NCBI GenBank assembly: GCA_022769125.1
Contig: JALEKN010000034.1
Span: 1-55,453, forward strand
DNA length: 55,453 nt
Direction of reading: 5' to 3'
Source of the DNA: Agathobacter sp.
Lineage (GTDB): Bacteria; Bacillota; Clostridia; Lachnospirales; Lachnospiraceae
The position numbers and the translations under genes are program-made. The notes below the pieces were generated by a model. The model saw nothing but the letters and a program-made list of their open reading frames with translations. It ran no database searches and was not told the origin of the DNA. Positions 36,522 through 44,971 of this stretch are shown here, in pieces; position 1 is the first letter of the stretch, and each line of letters opens with the position of its first letter.

Positions 36522-37031
36522 ATGAGCGATTTATTACAGGTAGGTGTGATTACAAGCACACACGGAGTAAGAGGAGAAGTAAAGGTTTTTCCAACCACAG
36601 ATGATCCTGCTCGCTTTAAAAAACTGAAAAAAGTGATTTTGGATGATGGAAAACAGCAGATAGATTTAGAGATTGCATCCGTTAAATTCTTTAAGAATAT
36701 GGTCATCTTAAAGTTTAAGGGGATTGACAATATAAATGATGTAGAAAAATATCGGAGAGCAGCACTTCTTGTGACAAGAGAGGATGCTGTTCCGTTGGAA
36801 GAAAACGAATATTTTATTGCAGATCTGATCGGCCTTTTGGCGGTATCTGATGAAGGGGAAACACTTGGAACCATCACGGATGTGCTGCAGACCGGAGCAA
36901 ATGATGTGTATGTTATTACTACACCGCAGAAGGACGAGATATTGGTTCCAGCGATCAGGGAGTGTATTCTCGCAGTTGATCTTGATGAACATAAGATGCA
37001 GATACATTTGCTTCCGGGGCTGCGCGATTAG
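36522..37031 (+). CDS. rimM: Ribosome maturation factor RimM
   Basis: Assists 30S maturation near the 16S rRNA head and binds S19. The 169-residue protein has the N-terminal RimM domain ([21 protein letters not shown]) and the PRC-barrel domain ([28 protein letters not shown]). It ends 24 bases before trmD, as is common. Confidence 0.96.
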   Translation: MSDLLQVGVITSTHGVRGEVKVFPTTDDPARFKKLKKVILDDGKQQIDLEIASVKFFKNMVILKFKGIDNINDVEKYRRAALLVTREDAVPLEENEYFIADLIGLLAVSDEGETLGTITDVLQTGANDVYVITTPQKDEILVPAIRECILAVDLDEHKMQIHLLPGLRD

Positions 37032-37055
37032 TTTTTGACAGGAGAAGGAAAGCCT

Positions 37056-38534
37056 ATGAATTTTCATATTTTAACACTGTTTCCGGATATGGTGGAACAG
37101 GGGCTTGCAAACAGCATTACGGGACGTGCAATAAAAGAAAATAAGATTAGTATCAATGCAGTCAACATTCGGGATTTCGCCAACAATAAACATAGAAAGG
37201 TAGATGACTATACCTATGGTGGGGGCGCAGGCATGCTTATGCAGCCCCAGCCGGTCTATGATGCGTGGAAGAGTGTCCAAAAGGATGATGCACCACATAT
37301 CCGTACCATATATGTGACACCGCAGGGACATACGTTTAACCAGAAAATGGCTGAGGAGTTTGCCAAAGAGGATGAACTTGTAATTCTGTGTGGGCATTAT
37401 GAAGGAATTGATGAGCGCGTACTTGAGGAAGTGGTAACGGATTATGTATCCATCGGAGATTACGTGTTGACAGGCGGTGAGCTTGCAGCAATGGTTATGG
37501 TGGACACAATTGCAAGATTGGTTCCGGGGGTGCTCAATAACGAGATTTCGGCTGAAATCGAGTCATTTCATGGTAATCTTCTGGAATATCCGCAGTATTC
37601 CAGACCTGAGGTGTGGCATGACAAGCCGGTGCCGAAGGTACTCTTATCCGGCAACCCAAGGGAGGTCAACGCGTGGCGGCTTGAACAGTCCGTTAAGCGG
37701 ACAAAGGCACGCAGACCGGACTTGTATGAGAAATATTTTGAACTACAGGAATGCATGCAGCTTTTGCTCGAACAAAAGCTATTGCACATTGATATGATTG
37801 AGTGCATTCAAAGAGGCGGTGCAGAGCTGATCTACCGTAATGGACGGGAAATCCTGCTGCGGGATAAGGACAGTGATGTGTACATGCATACGAATCCGGA
37901 GGAAAACGGGGAATTCCTTGCAAAGCTTCCGCTTATTAAGATGGCAAAGATTCATTGCGTCGTCTTACATCAGGAGTGTTTTATCCCTTTGGCACAGGCA
38001 TGTACCCGGGGAATGGCAGGGGGTGCCTGCCGGCAGGCTGTATATACAAGAAAAGAGAAGCTGCCGATCAGCGGACTTTACCGTGCGGACGGAAAACCAA
38101 TGCCAAACGGACTTGTGATCCATGAACTGCGAGAAGAGGATGTCCAGACCGCGGGAGAAGCATATGCTGCTTACGGATACCTTTCCATGCAGGAAACCAC
38201 AGAGAAGAAAAAGGAAGAGACGATTGCAGAGATGAGGGAGCGCTTCCTGGACAAAGCATTATTTGGTGCATACATCAGGACGGAGGATGGAACGGAGTCG
38301 TTTGCTGGCTTTGTTGGCAAACATGCAGAGGGAAGTGTCGGTATGCTTACCGTACTGCCGGAGTTCCGTGGACAAAAAATTGCGCTCGCATTGGAAACAT
38401 ATATGATCAACAAGGAACTAGAGCAGGGCTTTACCCCATATGGGCAGGTGCGTGAGGATAATGCAGCATCCATAAAACTGCAGCAGAAGGTCGGATTGTG
38501 TTTTTCTAAGACCCCCATTTTCTGGGTATGTTAA
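37056..38534 (+). CDS. trmD: tRNA m1G37 methyltransferase TrmD fused to a C-terminal GNAT-like domain
   Basis: TrmD methylates N1 of G37 and prevents frameshifting. Residues 1-~228 are a full TrmD with YGGGAGMLMQPQPV, CGHYEGIDERV, SIGDYVLTGGELA, and LLEYPQYSRPEVW. The position of the catalytic Asp in the DSF motif appears as Glu (EIESF). Canonical TrmD stops near 240 residues; this frame continues without interruption to 492. The extra ~260 residues end in a GNAT-like acetyltransferase region with VGMLTVLPEFRGQKIALALE (~425) and NAASIKLQQKVGLCF. AGGAGAAGG precedes ATG 37056. It may be a lineage-specific fusion; the acetyl acceptor is unknown. Confidence 0.93.
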   Translation: MNFHILTLFPDMVEQGLANSITGRAIKENKISINAVNIRDFANNKHRKVDDYTYGGGAGMLMQPQPVYDAWKSVQKDDAPHIRTIYVTPQGHTFNQKMAEEFAKEDELVILCGHYEGIDERVLEEVVTDYVSIGDYVLTGGELAAMVMVDTIARLVPGVLNNEISAEIESFHGNLLEYPQYSRPEVWHDKPVPKVLLSGNPREVNAWRLEQSVKRTKARRPDLYEKYFELQECMQLLLEQKLLHIDMIECIQRGGAELIYRNGREILLRDKDSDVYMHTNPEENGEFLAKLPLIKMAKIHCVVLHQECFIPLAQACTRGMAGGACRQAVYTRKEKLPISGLYRADGKPMPNGLVIHELREEDVQTAGEAYAAYGYLSMQETTEKKKEETIAEMRERFLDKALFGAYIRTEDGTESFAGFVGKHAEGSVGMLTVLPEFRGQKIALALETYMINKELEQGFTPYGQVREDNAASIKLQQKVGLCFSKTPIFWVC

Positions 38535-38542
38535 AAAAATTG

Positions 38543-38571
38543 TTGCAATACGGGGAAAGTTGTGATAGATT
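38543..38571 (+). promoter_or_regulatory. Promoter of rplS
   Basis: TTGCAA (38543-38548), 17-bp spacer, TAGATT (38566-38571), eight bases after the trmD stop codon. Confidence 0.65.
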
Positions 38572-38650
38572 ATTCATGTTGTGAATAAAAGGCGATGGTC
38601 CTCTGTTGCGAAAAATAGTAGCATTAAGAACGTCAAAATAATTAGGAGGT
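38572..38650 (+). promoter_or_regulatory. Candidate L19 autoregulatory leader
   Basis: A ~75-base untranslated leader precedes rplS. It begins with the hairpin ATTCA-TGTTG-TGAAT (38572-38586) and continues with a G/C-containing segment before AGGAGG. L19 leaders that bind their own protein are known in Bacillota; the match here rests on position and local structure only. Confidence 0.4.
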
Positions 38651-38656
38651 CACAAA

Positions 38657-39010
38657 ATGAACGCAAGTGAGATTATTAAGAACATTGAAGCAGAGCAGTT
38701 AAAGGCAGAGGTTCCTGAGTTTTCCGTAGGAGATACTGTTAAGGTATACGGAAAGATCAAGGAAGGAAACCGCGAAAGAGTTCAGGTTTTCGAAGGAACC
38801 GTTATTAAGAAGCAGAACGGAAGCAACCGTACTACTTTTACCGTAAGAAAGGTTTCCAACGGAGTTGGAGTAGAGAAGACTTGGCCGTTACATTCTCCAA
38901 ATGTAGAGAAGGTTGAAGTTGTTCGCCTTGGTAAGGTACGTCGTGCTAAGCTTTACTACTTAAGAGACCGCGTAGGAAAAGCTGCTAAGGTTAAAGAGTT
39001 AGTAAAATAA
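38657..39010 (+). CDS. rplS: 50S ribosomal protein L19
   Basis: The 117-residue protein is bL19: [53 protein letters not shown] and the C-terminal [24 protein letters not shown] precedes ATG and a strong terminator follows. Confidence 0.98.
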   Translation: MNASEIIKNIEAEQLKAEVPEFSVGDTVKVYGKIKEGNRERVQVFEGTVIKKQNGSNRTTFTVRKVSNGVGVEKTWPLHSPNVEKVEVVRLGKVRRAKLYYLRDRVGKAAKVKELVK

Positions 39011-39029
39011 TCGTAAGATGCAAGTTCAA

Positions 39030-39060
39030 AAAAAGGATCGGCTGTTGCCGGTCCTTTTTG
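39030..39060 (+). terminator. Intrinsic terminator after rplS
   Basis: AAAAAGGATCGGC (39030-39042) pairs with GCCGGTCCTTTTT (39047-39059) across TGTT. Confidence 0.92.
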
Positions 39061-39087
39061 TAAAAGAAGGTATAAGGCGGTAAGAAC

Positions 39088-39675
39088 ATGGGAAGAAGAC
39101 GAAGAGGCGGTCTGAATTTCGGAAAGCAGCGCAAAAAATTTAACTTTCCACTATTTAAAGAAGTTATATCCTGGATTTTTGAAATCATCATTATTGTCGG
39201 TATCGCATATGTCATGGTAAGCTCATTCGGGTATCGGACGAGCGTGGTCGGTCCGGCAATGGAGCCGACATTGACAGCTGGGGAACAAGTCTTGATTGAT
39301 AAGTTCATCTATGTTATGTCAAAGCCGAAGTCAGGAGATGTTATCGTATTCCTGCCAAACGGCAATGAAAAATCCCATTACTATGTCCGTCGTGTGATTG
39401 CTGTACCGGGAGATACTGTCTGGATCAAGGATGGTGCCGTCTATGTAAACGGAACGCTGCGCAACGAGGAGATTGATGTCTCCTCTGTTGATGATCCGGG
39501 TATGGCATCGGACGAGATTAAACTTGGCACAGACGAATATTTTGTACTAGGAGATAACCGCAACAATAGTGATGACAGCCGCTATGCCAATGTGGGTACG
39601 ATACGTAAGAAGTACATCATAGGAAAGGCATGGATGTATTTCTCATCAATGCACTCCTTCGGGATCGTGCGCTAG
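39088..39675 (+). CDS. Signal peptidase I homologue with both catalytic residues replaced
   Basis: The 195-residue protein has the normal type I layout: basic N-terminus, one membrane helix (~26-45), and boxes B to E (PTLTAGEQVLIDKF, RRVIAVPGDTVWI, LGDNRNNSDDSRY). The catalytic serine of the SMxPTL motif is Ala57 (GPAMEPTL, codon GCA at 39256-39258), and the general-base lysine of the YVKR motif is Arg101 (YYVRRVIA, codon CGT at 39388-39390). By known chemistry it cannot cleave signal peptides; it may be a regulatory or substrate-binding pseudoenzyme. It sits at the usual lepB place beside rplS and rbgA, so another active enzyme should exist elsewhere in the genome. Confidence 0.88.
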   Translation: MGRRRRGGLNFGKQRKKFNFPLFKEVISWIFEIIIIVGIAYVMVSSFGYRTSVVGPAMEPTLTAGEQVLIDKFIYVMSKPKSGDVIVFLPNGNEKSHYYVRRVIAVPGDTVWIKDGAVYVNGTLRNEEIDVSSVDDPGMASDEIKLGTDEYFVLGDNRNNSDDSRYANVGTIRKKYIIGKAWMYFSSMHSFGIVR

Positions 39676-39694
39676 CATTCCCTGTACCGTAGGT

Positions 39695-39818
39695 TGCATC
39701 CTCCTGCCTGCGTGGCACTTTTTTAAATGGGTGTATACGGACATAGTAAGATATATTAAAATAAGAATACGTACAATGTGCAGGCAGAGATGATGCAGTT
39801 ACGCGTGCAGGGGATGCA
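39695..39818 (+). other. Structured intergenic RNA before rbgA with two alternative pairings
   Basis: One left arm (TTGCATCC...TGCCTGC, 39694-39711) can pair with GCAGGCA...GATGCA (39780-39797) or with GCAGGGGATGCAA (39807-39819). The two partners are mutually exclusive. No T run follows either. A role in regulating rbgA is possible but unproven. Confidence 0.4.
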
Positions 39819-39850
39819 AGCGGGCGTGATGGATAAGAAATGAGGTTAAT

Positions 39851-40693
39851 ATGAATTTTCAGTGGTATCCGGGACATATGACAAAAGCAAAACGTCAGAT
39901 GCAGGAAGACATTAAGTTAATAGATCTGGTAATCGAGCTGGTGGATGCGAGAATTCCGCTCAGCAGCAGAAATCCGGATATTGATGAGCTAGGGAAGAAT
40001 AAGTACCGGCTGATACTTATGAATAAGGCGGATCTTGCAGATCCGGCAGAATCGGATCGATGGGGAGCATTTTTCCGGGAGAAGGGTTACTATGTGGTGC
40101 AGCTGGATGCCAGAAAAAAGAACGGCATGAAGCAGATCACGGATGTGATCATGGAGGCATGTAAAGAGAAAATCGAGCGTGACCGAAAACGCGGAATCAA
40201 GAATCGTCCGGTCCGTGCGATGGTGGTTGGAATCCCCAATGTCGGGAAATCTACCTTCATTAATTCCTATGCCGGAAAAGCATGCGCAAAGACCGGGAAT
40301 AAGCCGGGAGTTACAAAAGGAAAGCAGTGGATACGTCTAAACAAAGATGTGGAGCTTTTGGACACACCGGGAATTCTGTGGCCAAAGTTTGAGGATCAGA
40401 TGGTGGGACTACGTCTTGCACTGATTGGTTCGATCAAGGATGAGATATTAAATACGGATGAGCTTGCACTTGAACTTATAAAGATTCTGGTTCAGATGTA
40501 TCCGGGAATGTTGAACGACCGTTATCAGGTTGATGAGACAAAAGAGGCAGTTGAGATCCTTTATGGGATCGCGGATTACCGCAAGTGCGTTGCAAAGGGC
40601 GGAGAACTAGATTACAGCAAGGCAGCAGCGCTTCTGATTGATGAATTCCGAAGTGGAGCGCTCGGGAGGATCACACTAGAGAGCCCACAATAG
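39851..40693 (+). CDS. rbgA: Ribosome biogenesis GTPase RbgA (YlqF)
   Basis: GTPase for late 50S assembly. The 280-residue protein has the circularly permuted order: NKADLADP (G4) comes before GIPNVGKSTFINSYAG (G1), then GVTKGKQWI (G2) and DTPGILWP (G3). The start MNFQWYPGHMTKAKRQMQED is diagnostic. The C-terminal helical domain binds 23S rRNA. Confidence 0.97.
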   Translation: MNFQWYPGHMTKAKRQMQEDIKLIDLVIELVDARIPLSSRNPDIDELGKNKYRLILMNKADLADPAESDRWGAFFREKGYYVVQLDARKKNGMKQITDVIMEACKEKIERDRKRGIKNRPVRAMVVGIPNVGKSTFINSYAGKACAKTGNKPGVTKGKQWIRLNKDVELLDTPGILWPKFEDQMVGLRLALIGSIKDEILNTDELALELIKILVQMYPGMLNDRYQVDETKEAVEILYGIADYRKCVAKGGELDYSKAAALLIDEFRSGALGRITLESPQ

Positions 40694-40773
40694 AGGATGC
40701 AGACAGTAAAATGGCAGAGAACGCGTAAGCGGCAGCAGCAACACGGATGATAGCACAAGAGGAGAAATGATAT

Positions 40774-41547
40774 ATGCAGCAGAAGGCAATCGGAGCGGTA
40801 AAAGAAGAACTTGCGGCAATTGCGGTGGAGGATGAGGCCGCTTTGCAGGCATTTATTCTGGAAAATAGAGCGGATGAGCGGGCTGGAGTACAGAAAGTCG
40901 TAGATAGTGCTGCAAAGAAAATAGAAAAGCTGCATGCAGAGTATGATCGCATTGAAGCATTGAAGCAGTATGAGAGAGAATACGAGGCATGTGGGTATGT
41001 TTGCGGAATAGATGAGGTAGGAAGAGGACCGCTCGCAGGACCAGTTGTGGCGGGAGCTGTAATTCTTCCAAAGGATTGTCACATTTTATATATAAATGAT
41101 TCCAAGAAATTGTCCGAAAAAAAACGTGAAGAGTTATATGATGTTATTATGGAGCAGGCTATTGCCTGCGGAATTGGAATGGTAGGTCCAGACAGGATTG
41201 ATGAAATTAATATTTTACAGGCAACCTATGAGGCTATGCGCCAGGCAATTGGAAATCTGTCTGTGCAGCCGGATATTCTGCTGAATGATGCTGTTACGAT
41301 TCCGAAGGTAGAGATACGTCAGGTCCCAATTATTAAGGGAGACGCAAAAAGTATATCCATCGGGGCTGCAAGCATTATTGCAAAGGTGACAAGGGACCGC
41401 CTTATGGAAGAATATGATAAGATCTTACCGGAATACGGCTTTGCATCAAACAAGGGCTATGGTTCGGCAGAACACATTGCTGCACTCAAAAAGTACGGAC
41501 CATCTCCGATTCATCGAGCAACCTTTATCAAGAACTTTATCGGGTAA
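40774..41547 (+). CDS. rnhB: Ribonuclease HII
   Basis: Removes ribonucleotides and RNA from RNA-DNA hybrids. The 257-residue protein has a ~70-residue helical N-terminal extension as in Bacillus, then CGIDEVGRGPLAGPVVAGA with the catalytic Asp-Glu pair, INDSKKLSEKKRE, and IGAASIIAKVTRDRLM. AGAGGAG precedes ATG. Confidence 0.97.
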   Translation: MQQKAIGAVKEELAAIAVEDEAALQAFILENRADERAGVQKVVDSAAKKIEKLHAEYDRIEALKQYEREYEACGYVCGIDEVGRGPLAGPVVAGAVILPKDCHILYINDSKKLSEKKREELYDVIMEQAIACGIGMVGPDRIDEINILQATYEAMRQAIGNLSVQPDILLNDAVTIPKVEIRQVPIIKGDAKSISIGAASIIAKVTRDRLMEEYDKILPEYGFASNKGYGSAEHIAALKKYGPSPIHRATFIKNFIG

Positions 41548-41562
41548 CCGGGAAAGGGAAAT

Positions 41563-43416
41563 ATGCAGGTATCAGATCTGGTGCAACAATACAATAATGC
41601 AACGGCACGCCCGGAGATGACTGGAACAAAGGGTATCCGGAAGCTTGTCTCGACACTGCGGGATATGAAATCCGGCAATATTTTTGAGGGAACGGTCAAT
41701 GCAGTCAAAGGAGGAAAGGTAACACTCGGACTTCCGAACGGGCAGGAGGTTACTGCACGAATGGACGGAAAAGTGCCGCTTACAATCGGGCAGTCCATGT
41801 TCTTTCAGGTAAAGAGTAATGATGGCACTCAGATTGCAATCCGGCCATATACGGTGGAAGGCAACAGTATGAACCTTACGCTTCTTGAAGCACTAAAGAC
41901 AGCCAATATTCCGGTGGATGGCAGGAATCTCTCCATGGTGAATGCCATGATGGAAGAACAGATGCCGATTGACAGGAACAGTCTTGGACAGATGGCCCGG
42001 ATCATAAACAATAATCCGGATTTTGATGTCAAGACACTTGTGCAGATGCAAAAACTAGATATTCCAATAACGCCGGAAATGGCATCGCAGTTTCAGAATT
42101 ATCTGGATGATAAGCAGGCAATCGGAAATGCGATGTCCAACTTTATCGAGGAACTTCCGAAAGCGCTGGCAAATGGTGAACTTTCTGTGGAACAGCTGGG
42201 AGAGACCGCAGAAGCGGTTGTGCGCATTTTGACAGAAGGGCTGCCGGAAGAAATTGTACCTTCGGATGGCAGTGCAAATGTTTTGGATGGACAGAATGTG
42301 CAGAGTATAACTACAGAAAATACATTAACAAATACATCCATTGAAAATGAATCTACAGAGAGCACGCCTGTGGAGAATATCTCTGTAAACGAACTGACTG
42401 CAGGACCGGAGGAAACGGGTGCAGATGATGTTAGGATGACGGAAAACGGAGAGAATGTACAGAGGACAGATGAAACGATTGCAGATGTACTTCCACAAGA
42501 GCAGACGCAGCCGGACACACCGTATGTGAAATTGGATGAGTCGCTGCTAAAGGCAGTTCTTGCGGAGGATGCTCCTTATGCGAAACATACGGTCGGAGCT
42601 GTTTTGGATGAAAACCAGATAGAAGATATGACGGAACTTTTGGGAAAATTCCTGGAAGCTGCACAGAATCCATCTGTTTTTGCAGATGGAGGGCTTGTGC
42701 TTTCTGGCAGTACAACTGCACTTTTGCATGTGATCCGGGCACAGCTTGCGGCGGGGGGAATGGACAAGGAAACAATTCTTTCCTTACTTTCCGGCAAGGG
42801 CTTTGCAGCATTAGTAAAAGATGCGATGGAACAGCAATGGCTCGTCAAGCCGGAGGAGATCATACAGAAGGACAAGCTTACCAGACTATATGAAAAGATA
42901 GAAAACCAGCTTACCAAGCTTGAAGATGCGGTTAAGACGAGTGGACAGACATCGGAGAATGTGACATCGCTTGCTGCGGATATACGTAATAATATCCAGT
43001 TTATGGATCAGATTAATCAGACGTATACGTATGTCCAGCTGCCAATGAAGCTGGCAGGCCAAAATGCAAGCGGTCAGCTGTATGTGTATACCAACAAGAA
43101 AAATCTTACGGACCCGGATAAAGAATTGACAGCTTTCCTGCACCTGGATTTGGATCATCTCGGATCGACAGATGTGTCGGTAAAGATGCTTCAGAAGCAT
43201 GTAAAGACCAATTTCTACTTTGATAATGATGAATCTTATGAGCTGGTCCGCGCAAATGCCCCACTGCTTGAGGAACGTTTGCGCGCAAAGGGGTATAACT
43301 GTGATATCCAGGTGAAAAATGAACAGAAAGCAGTCAATTTCGTTGAAGACTTTTTGAAGAAGGATCAGCCTTCGGCGGGGATGGTACATAGATATTCTTT
43401 TGATATGAGGGCATAG
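41563..43416 (+). CDS. FliK-like hook-length control domain protein (YlqG-like)
   Basis: A 617-residue protein with an N-terminal domain (~1-110), helical middle, Thr/Glu/Asn-rich linker (~240-320) and a C-terminal region (residues ~470-600) like the FliK Flg_hook domain: LAGQNASGQLYVY, LTAFLHLDLDHLGSTDVSV and LLEERLRAKGYNCDI. In Bacillus a similar gene, ylqG, occupies the same place between rnhB and the FlhB-like ylqH. No other flagellar gene is in the window, so a flagellar role is uncertain. Confidence 0.75.
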   Translation: MQVSDLVQQYNNATARPEMTGTKGIRKLVSTLRDMKSGNIFEGTVNAVKGGKVTLGLPNGQEVTARMDGKVPLTIGQSMFFQVKSNDGTQIAIRPYTVEGNSMNLTLLEALKTANIPVDGRNLSMVNAMMEEQMPIDRNSLGQMARIINNNPDFDVKTLVQMQKLDIPITPEMASQFQNYLDDKQAIGNAMSNFIEELPKALANGELSVEQLGETAEAVVRILTEGLPEEIVPSDGSANVLDGQNVQSITTENTLTNTSIENESTESTPVENISVNELTAGPEETGADDVRMTENGENVQRTDETIADVLPQEQTQPDTPYVKLDESLLKAVLAEDAPYAKHTVGAVLDENQIEDMTELLGKFLEAAQNPSVFADGGLVLSGSTTALLHVIRAQLAAGGMDKETILSLLSGKGFAALVKDAMEQQWLVKPEEIIQKDKLTRLYEKIENQLTKLEDAVKTSGQTSENVTSLAADIRNNIQFMDQINQTYTYVQLPMKLAGQNASGQLYVYTNKKNLTDPDKELTAFLHLDLDHLGSTDVSVKMLQKHVKTNFYFDNDESYELVRANAPLLEERLRAKGYNCDIQVKNEQKAVNFVEDFLKKDQPSAGMVHRYSFDMRA

Positions 43417-43417
43417 G

Positions 43418-43732
43418 ATGGCAGAACAGAATGGATTTCGCCCTTTGTTTGGCGAGAAAAAGGAAGAACCCAAAACAGCAGTCGCAATTGAATATGTGCC
43501 GGGGGAGGCCGCTCCGAAGATTCTTGCAACAGGAAAAGGGGCGACGGCAGAGCGAATTATTGAGACCGCTAAGGAAAGCAATGTTCCACTTTATAAGGAC
43601 AATAAACTTGCGGGTACACTCTCCAAGTTAAAGATTGGAGACATGATACCGCCGGAATTGTATGAGGTTGTCGCAGAAATTCTGGTTTTTGTGGATGATA
43701 TGGACCGCCTCAAGGCTAAAATCTCAGGTTAG
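43418..43732 (+). CDS. Short FlhB C-terminal homologue (YlqH-like)
   Basis: The 104-residue protein corresponds to the cytoplasmic switch domain of FlhB/EscU: AVAIEYVPGEAAPKILATGKGATAERII, followed by ESNVPLYKDNKLAGTLSKL and IPPELYEVVAEILVFV. The membrane part is absent and the autocleaving NPTH motif is replaced by EYVPGEAAP, so it should not self-cleave. It begins one base after the FliK-like stop codon, implying joint function. Confidence 0.88.
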   Translation: MAEQNGFRPLFGEKKEEPKTAVAIEYVPGEAAPKILATGKGATAERIIETAKESNVPLYKDNKLAGTLSKLKIGDMIPPELYEVVAEILVFVDDMDRLKAKISG

Positions 43733-43743
43733 GGGAGTTCTAT

Positions 43744-44106
43744 TTGGGGGATAAACAAAACAACAGACAGGTAGGAGCTGTGCATGAACAAAAAGCTGCC
43801 GAGTTTCTTACTGCACGGGGATATAACATCTTAGAACGCAATTTTACGTGCAGGCAGGGAGAGATTGACATTATTGCGAAGGACGGGGAATATATCTGTT
43901 TCGTGGAGGTGAAATACCGCGCGGGAAAAACTGCGGGGGAGGCAGCGGAGGCGGTAGATCAGCGTAAACAGAGAAAAATCCTTCGTGTTGCGAGGTTTTA
44001 TCTTATGAGACACGGAATGAGTGAATGGACACCGTGCAGGTTTGATGTGGTTGCAATGGACGGCACCGGCATCGTGCTCTACAAACATGCATTTGAGGCT
44101 GAATAA
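43744..44106 (+). CDS. YraN family endonuclease-like protein (UPF0102)
   Basis: The 120-residue protein has the UPF0102 core QVGAVHEQKAAEFLTARGYNI, CRQGEIDIIAKDG and FVEVKYR, a PD-(D/E)XK pattern with D and ExK residues. The family is nuclease-like with no settled role. The start is TTG, with GGGGAG six bases upstream. It ends one base before pgeF. Confidence 0.9.
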   Translation: MGDKQNNRQVGAVHEQKAAEFLTARGYNILERNFTCRQGEIDIIAKDGEYICFVEVKYRAGKTAGEAAEAVDQRKQRKILRVARFYLMRHGMSEWTPCRFDVVAMDGTGIVLYKHAFEAE

Positions 44107-44107
44107 A

Positions 44108-44953
44108 ATGACAGATAAACAGAAAGTATTAGAATTGGTATCTTATCCGTTGGAGAACAATGAGGATCTACCATTAATCGAGTTTCCTTTATTGCGGCAG
44201 TTCGATTTTGTAAGACACTGCTTTACGACAAGGATGGGAGGTGTGAGTAAAGAACATCTTTCCTCTTTGAACCTAAGCTACAATCGTGGTGACGACAGGG
44301 AAAATGTGGATGAAAACTACCGCAGGCTTGCGGGGGCCCTTGACGTTACCATAAGTGATTTCGTATTTACAGACCAGACCCACACGGCTAATGTGATCCG
44401 CGTCGGAAGAGGGGATCGTGGGAACGGGATTGTCAGGGAACGTCCTTACACAGATGTGGATGGCCTTGTTACAAACGAAACAGGTGTGGTTCTGTCTGCA
44501 TTTTTTGCAGATTGCGTACCGCTTTATTTTATTGATCCGGTCCATAAGGCAATCGGACTTAGCCATTCTGGCTGGCGCGGAACTGTAAAGCGTATCGGCG
44601 CAAGAACCCTGGATAAGATGAAAGCCGAATTTGGCACAGATCCGGCGGATGTCTACGCCGCGATCGGTCCTTCCATCTGCAGGAATTGTTATGAGGTAAG
44701 TTCGGACGTCGCAGAGCAGTTTGCAGATGAATTTTCCGGACACAGGGACGAGATTATCACTGATAAAGGACAGGGAAAATATTGGCTTGATCTCTGGAGT
44801 GCCAATCGGATTGTACTTACGGAGGCCGGCATCGTTCCGGAGCATCTTGCAATTACGGACCTTTGCACCTGCTGCAATGCAAAATTGCTTTTTTCGCACC
44901 GGGCTACCAATGGATTGCGGGGTAACCTTGGCGCATTTATGTATATAAAATAA
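44108..44953 (+). CDS. pgeF: Purine nucleoside phosphorylase PgeF (YfiH, laccase domain)
   Basis: A 281-residue protein of the former multicopper polyphenol oxidase group. It has TTRMGGVSKEHLSSLNLSY, TDQTHTANV, ADCVPLYFIDP, LSHSGWRGTVKRI and IGPSICRNCYEV, with the His/Cys residues that bind zinc. Homologues act on adenosine and inosine; YfiH in E. coli also affects peptidoglycan editing. It starts one base after yraN. Confidence 0.93.
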   Translation: MTDKQKVLELVSYPLENNEDLPLIEFPLLRQFDFVRHCFTTRMGGVSKEHLSSLNLSYNRGDDRENVDENYRRLAGALDVTISDFVFTDQTHTANVIRVGRGDRGNGIVRERPYTDVDGLVTNETGVVLSAFFADCVPLYFIDPVHKAIGLSHSGWRGTVKRIGARTLDKMKAEFGTDPADVYAAIGPSICRNCYEVSSDVAEQFADEFSGHRDEIITDKGQGKYWLDLWSANRIVLTEAGIVPEHLAITDLCTCCNAKLLFSHRATNGLRGNLGAFMYIK

Positions 44954-44971
44954 AGAGAAGGAGAGAACAAA

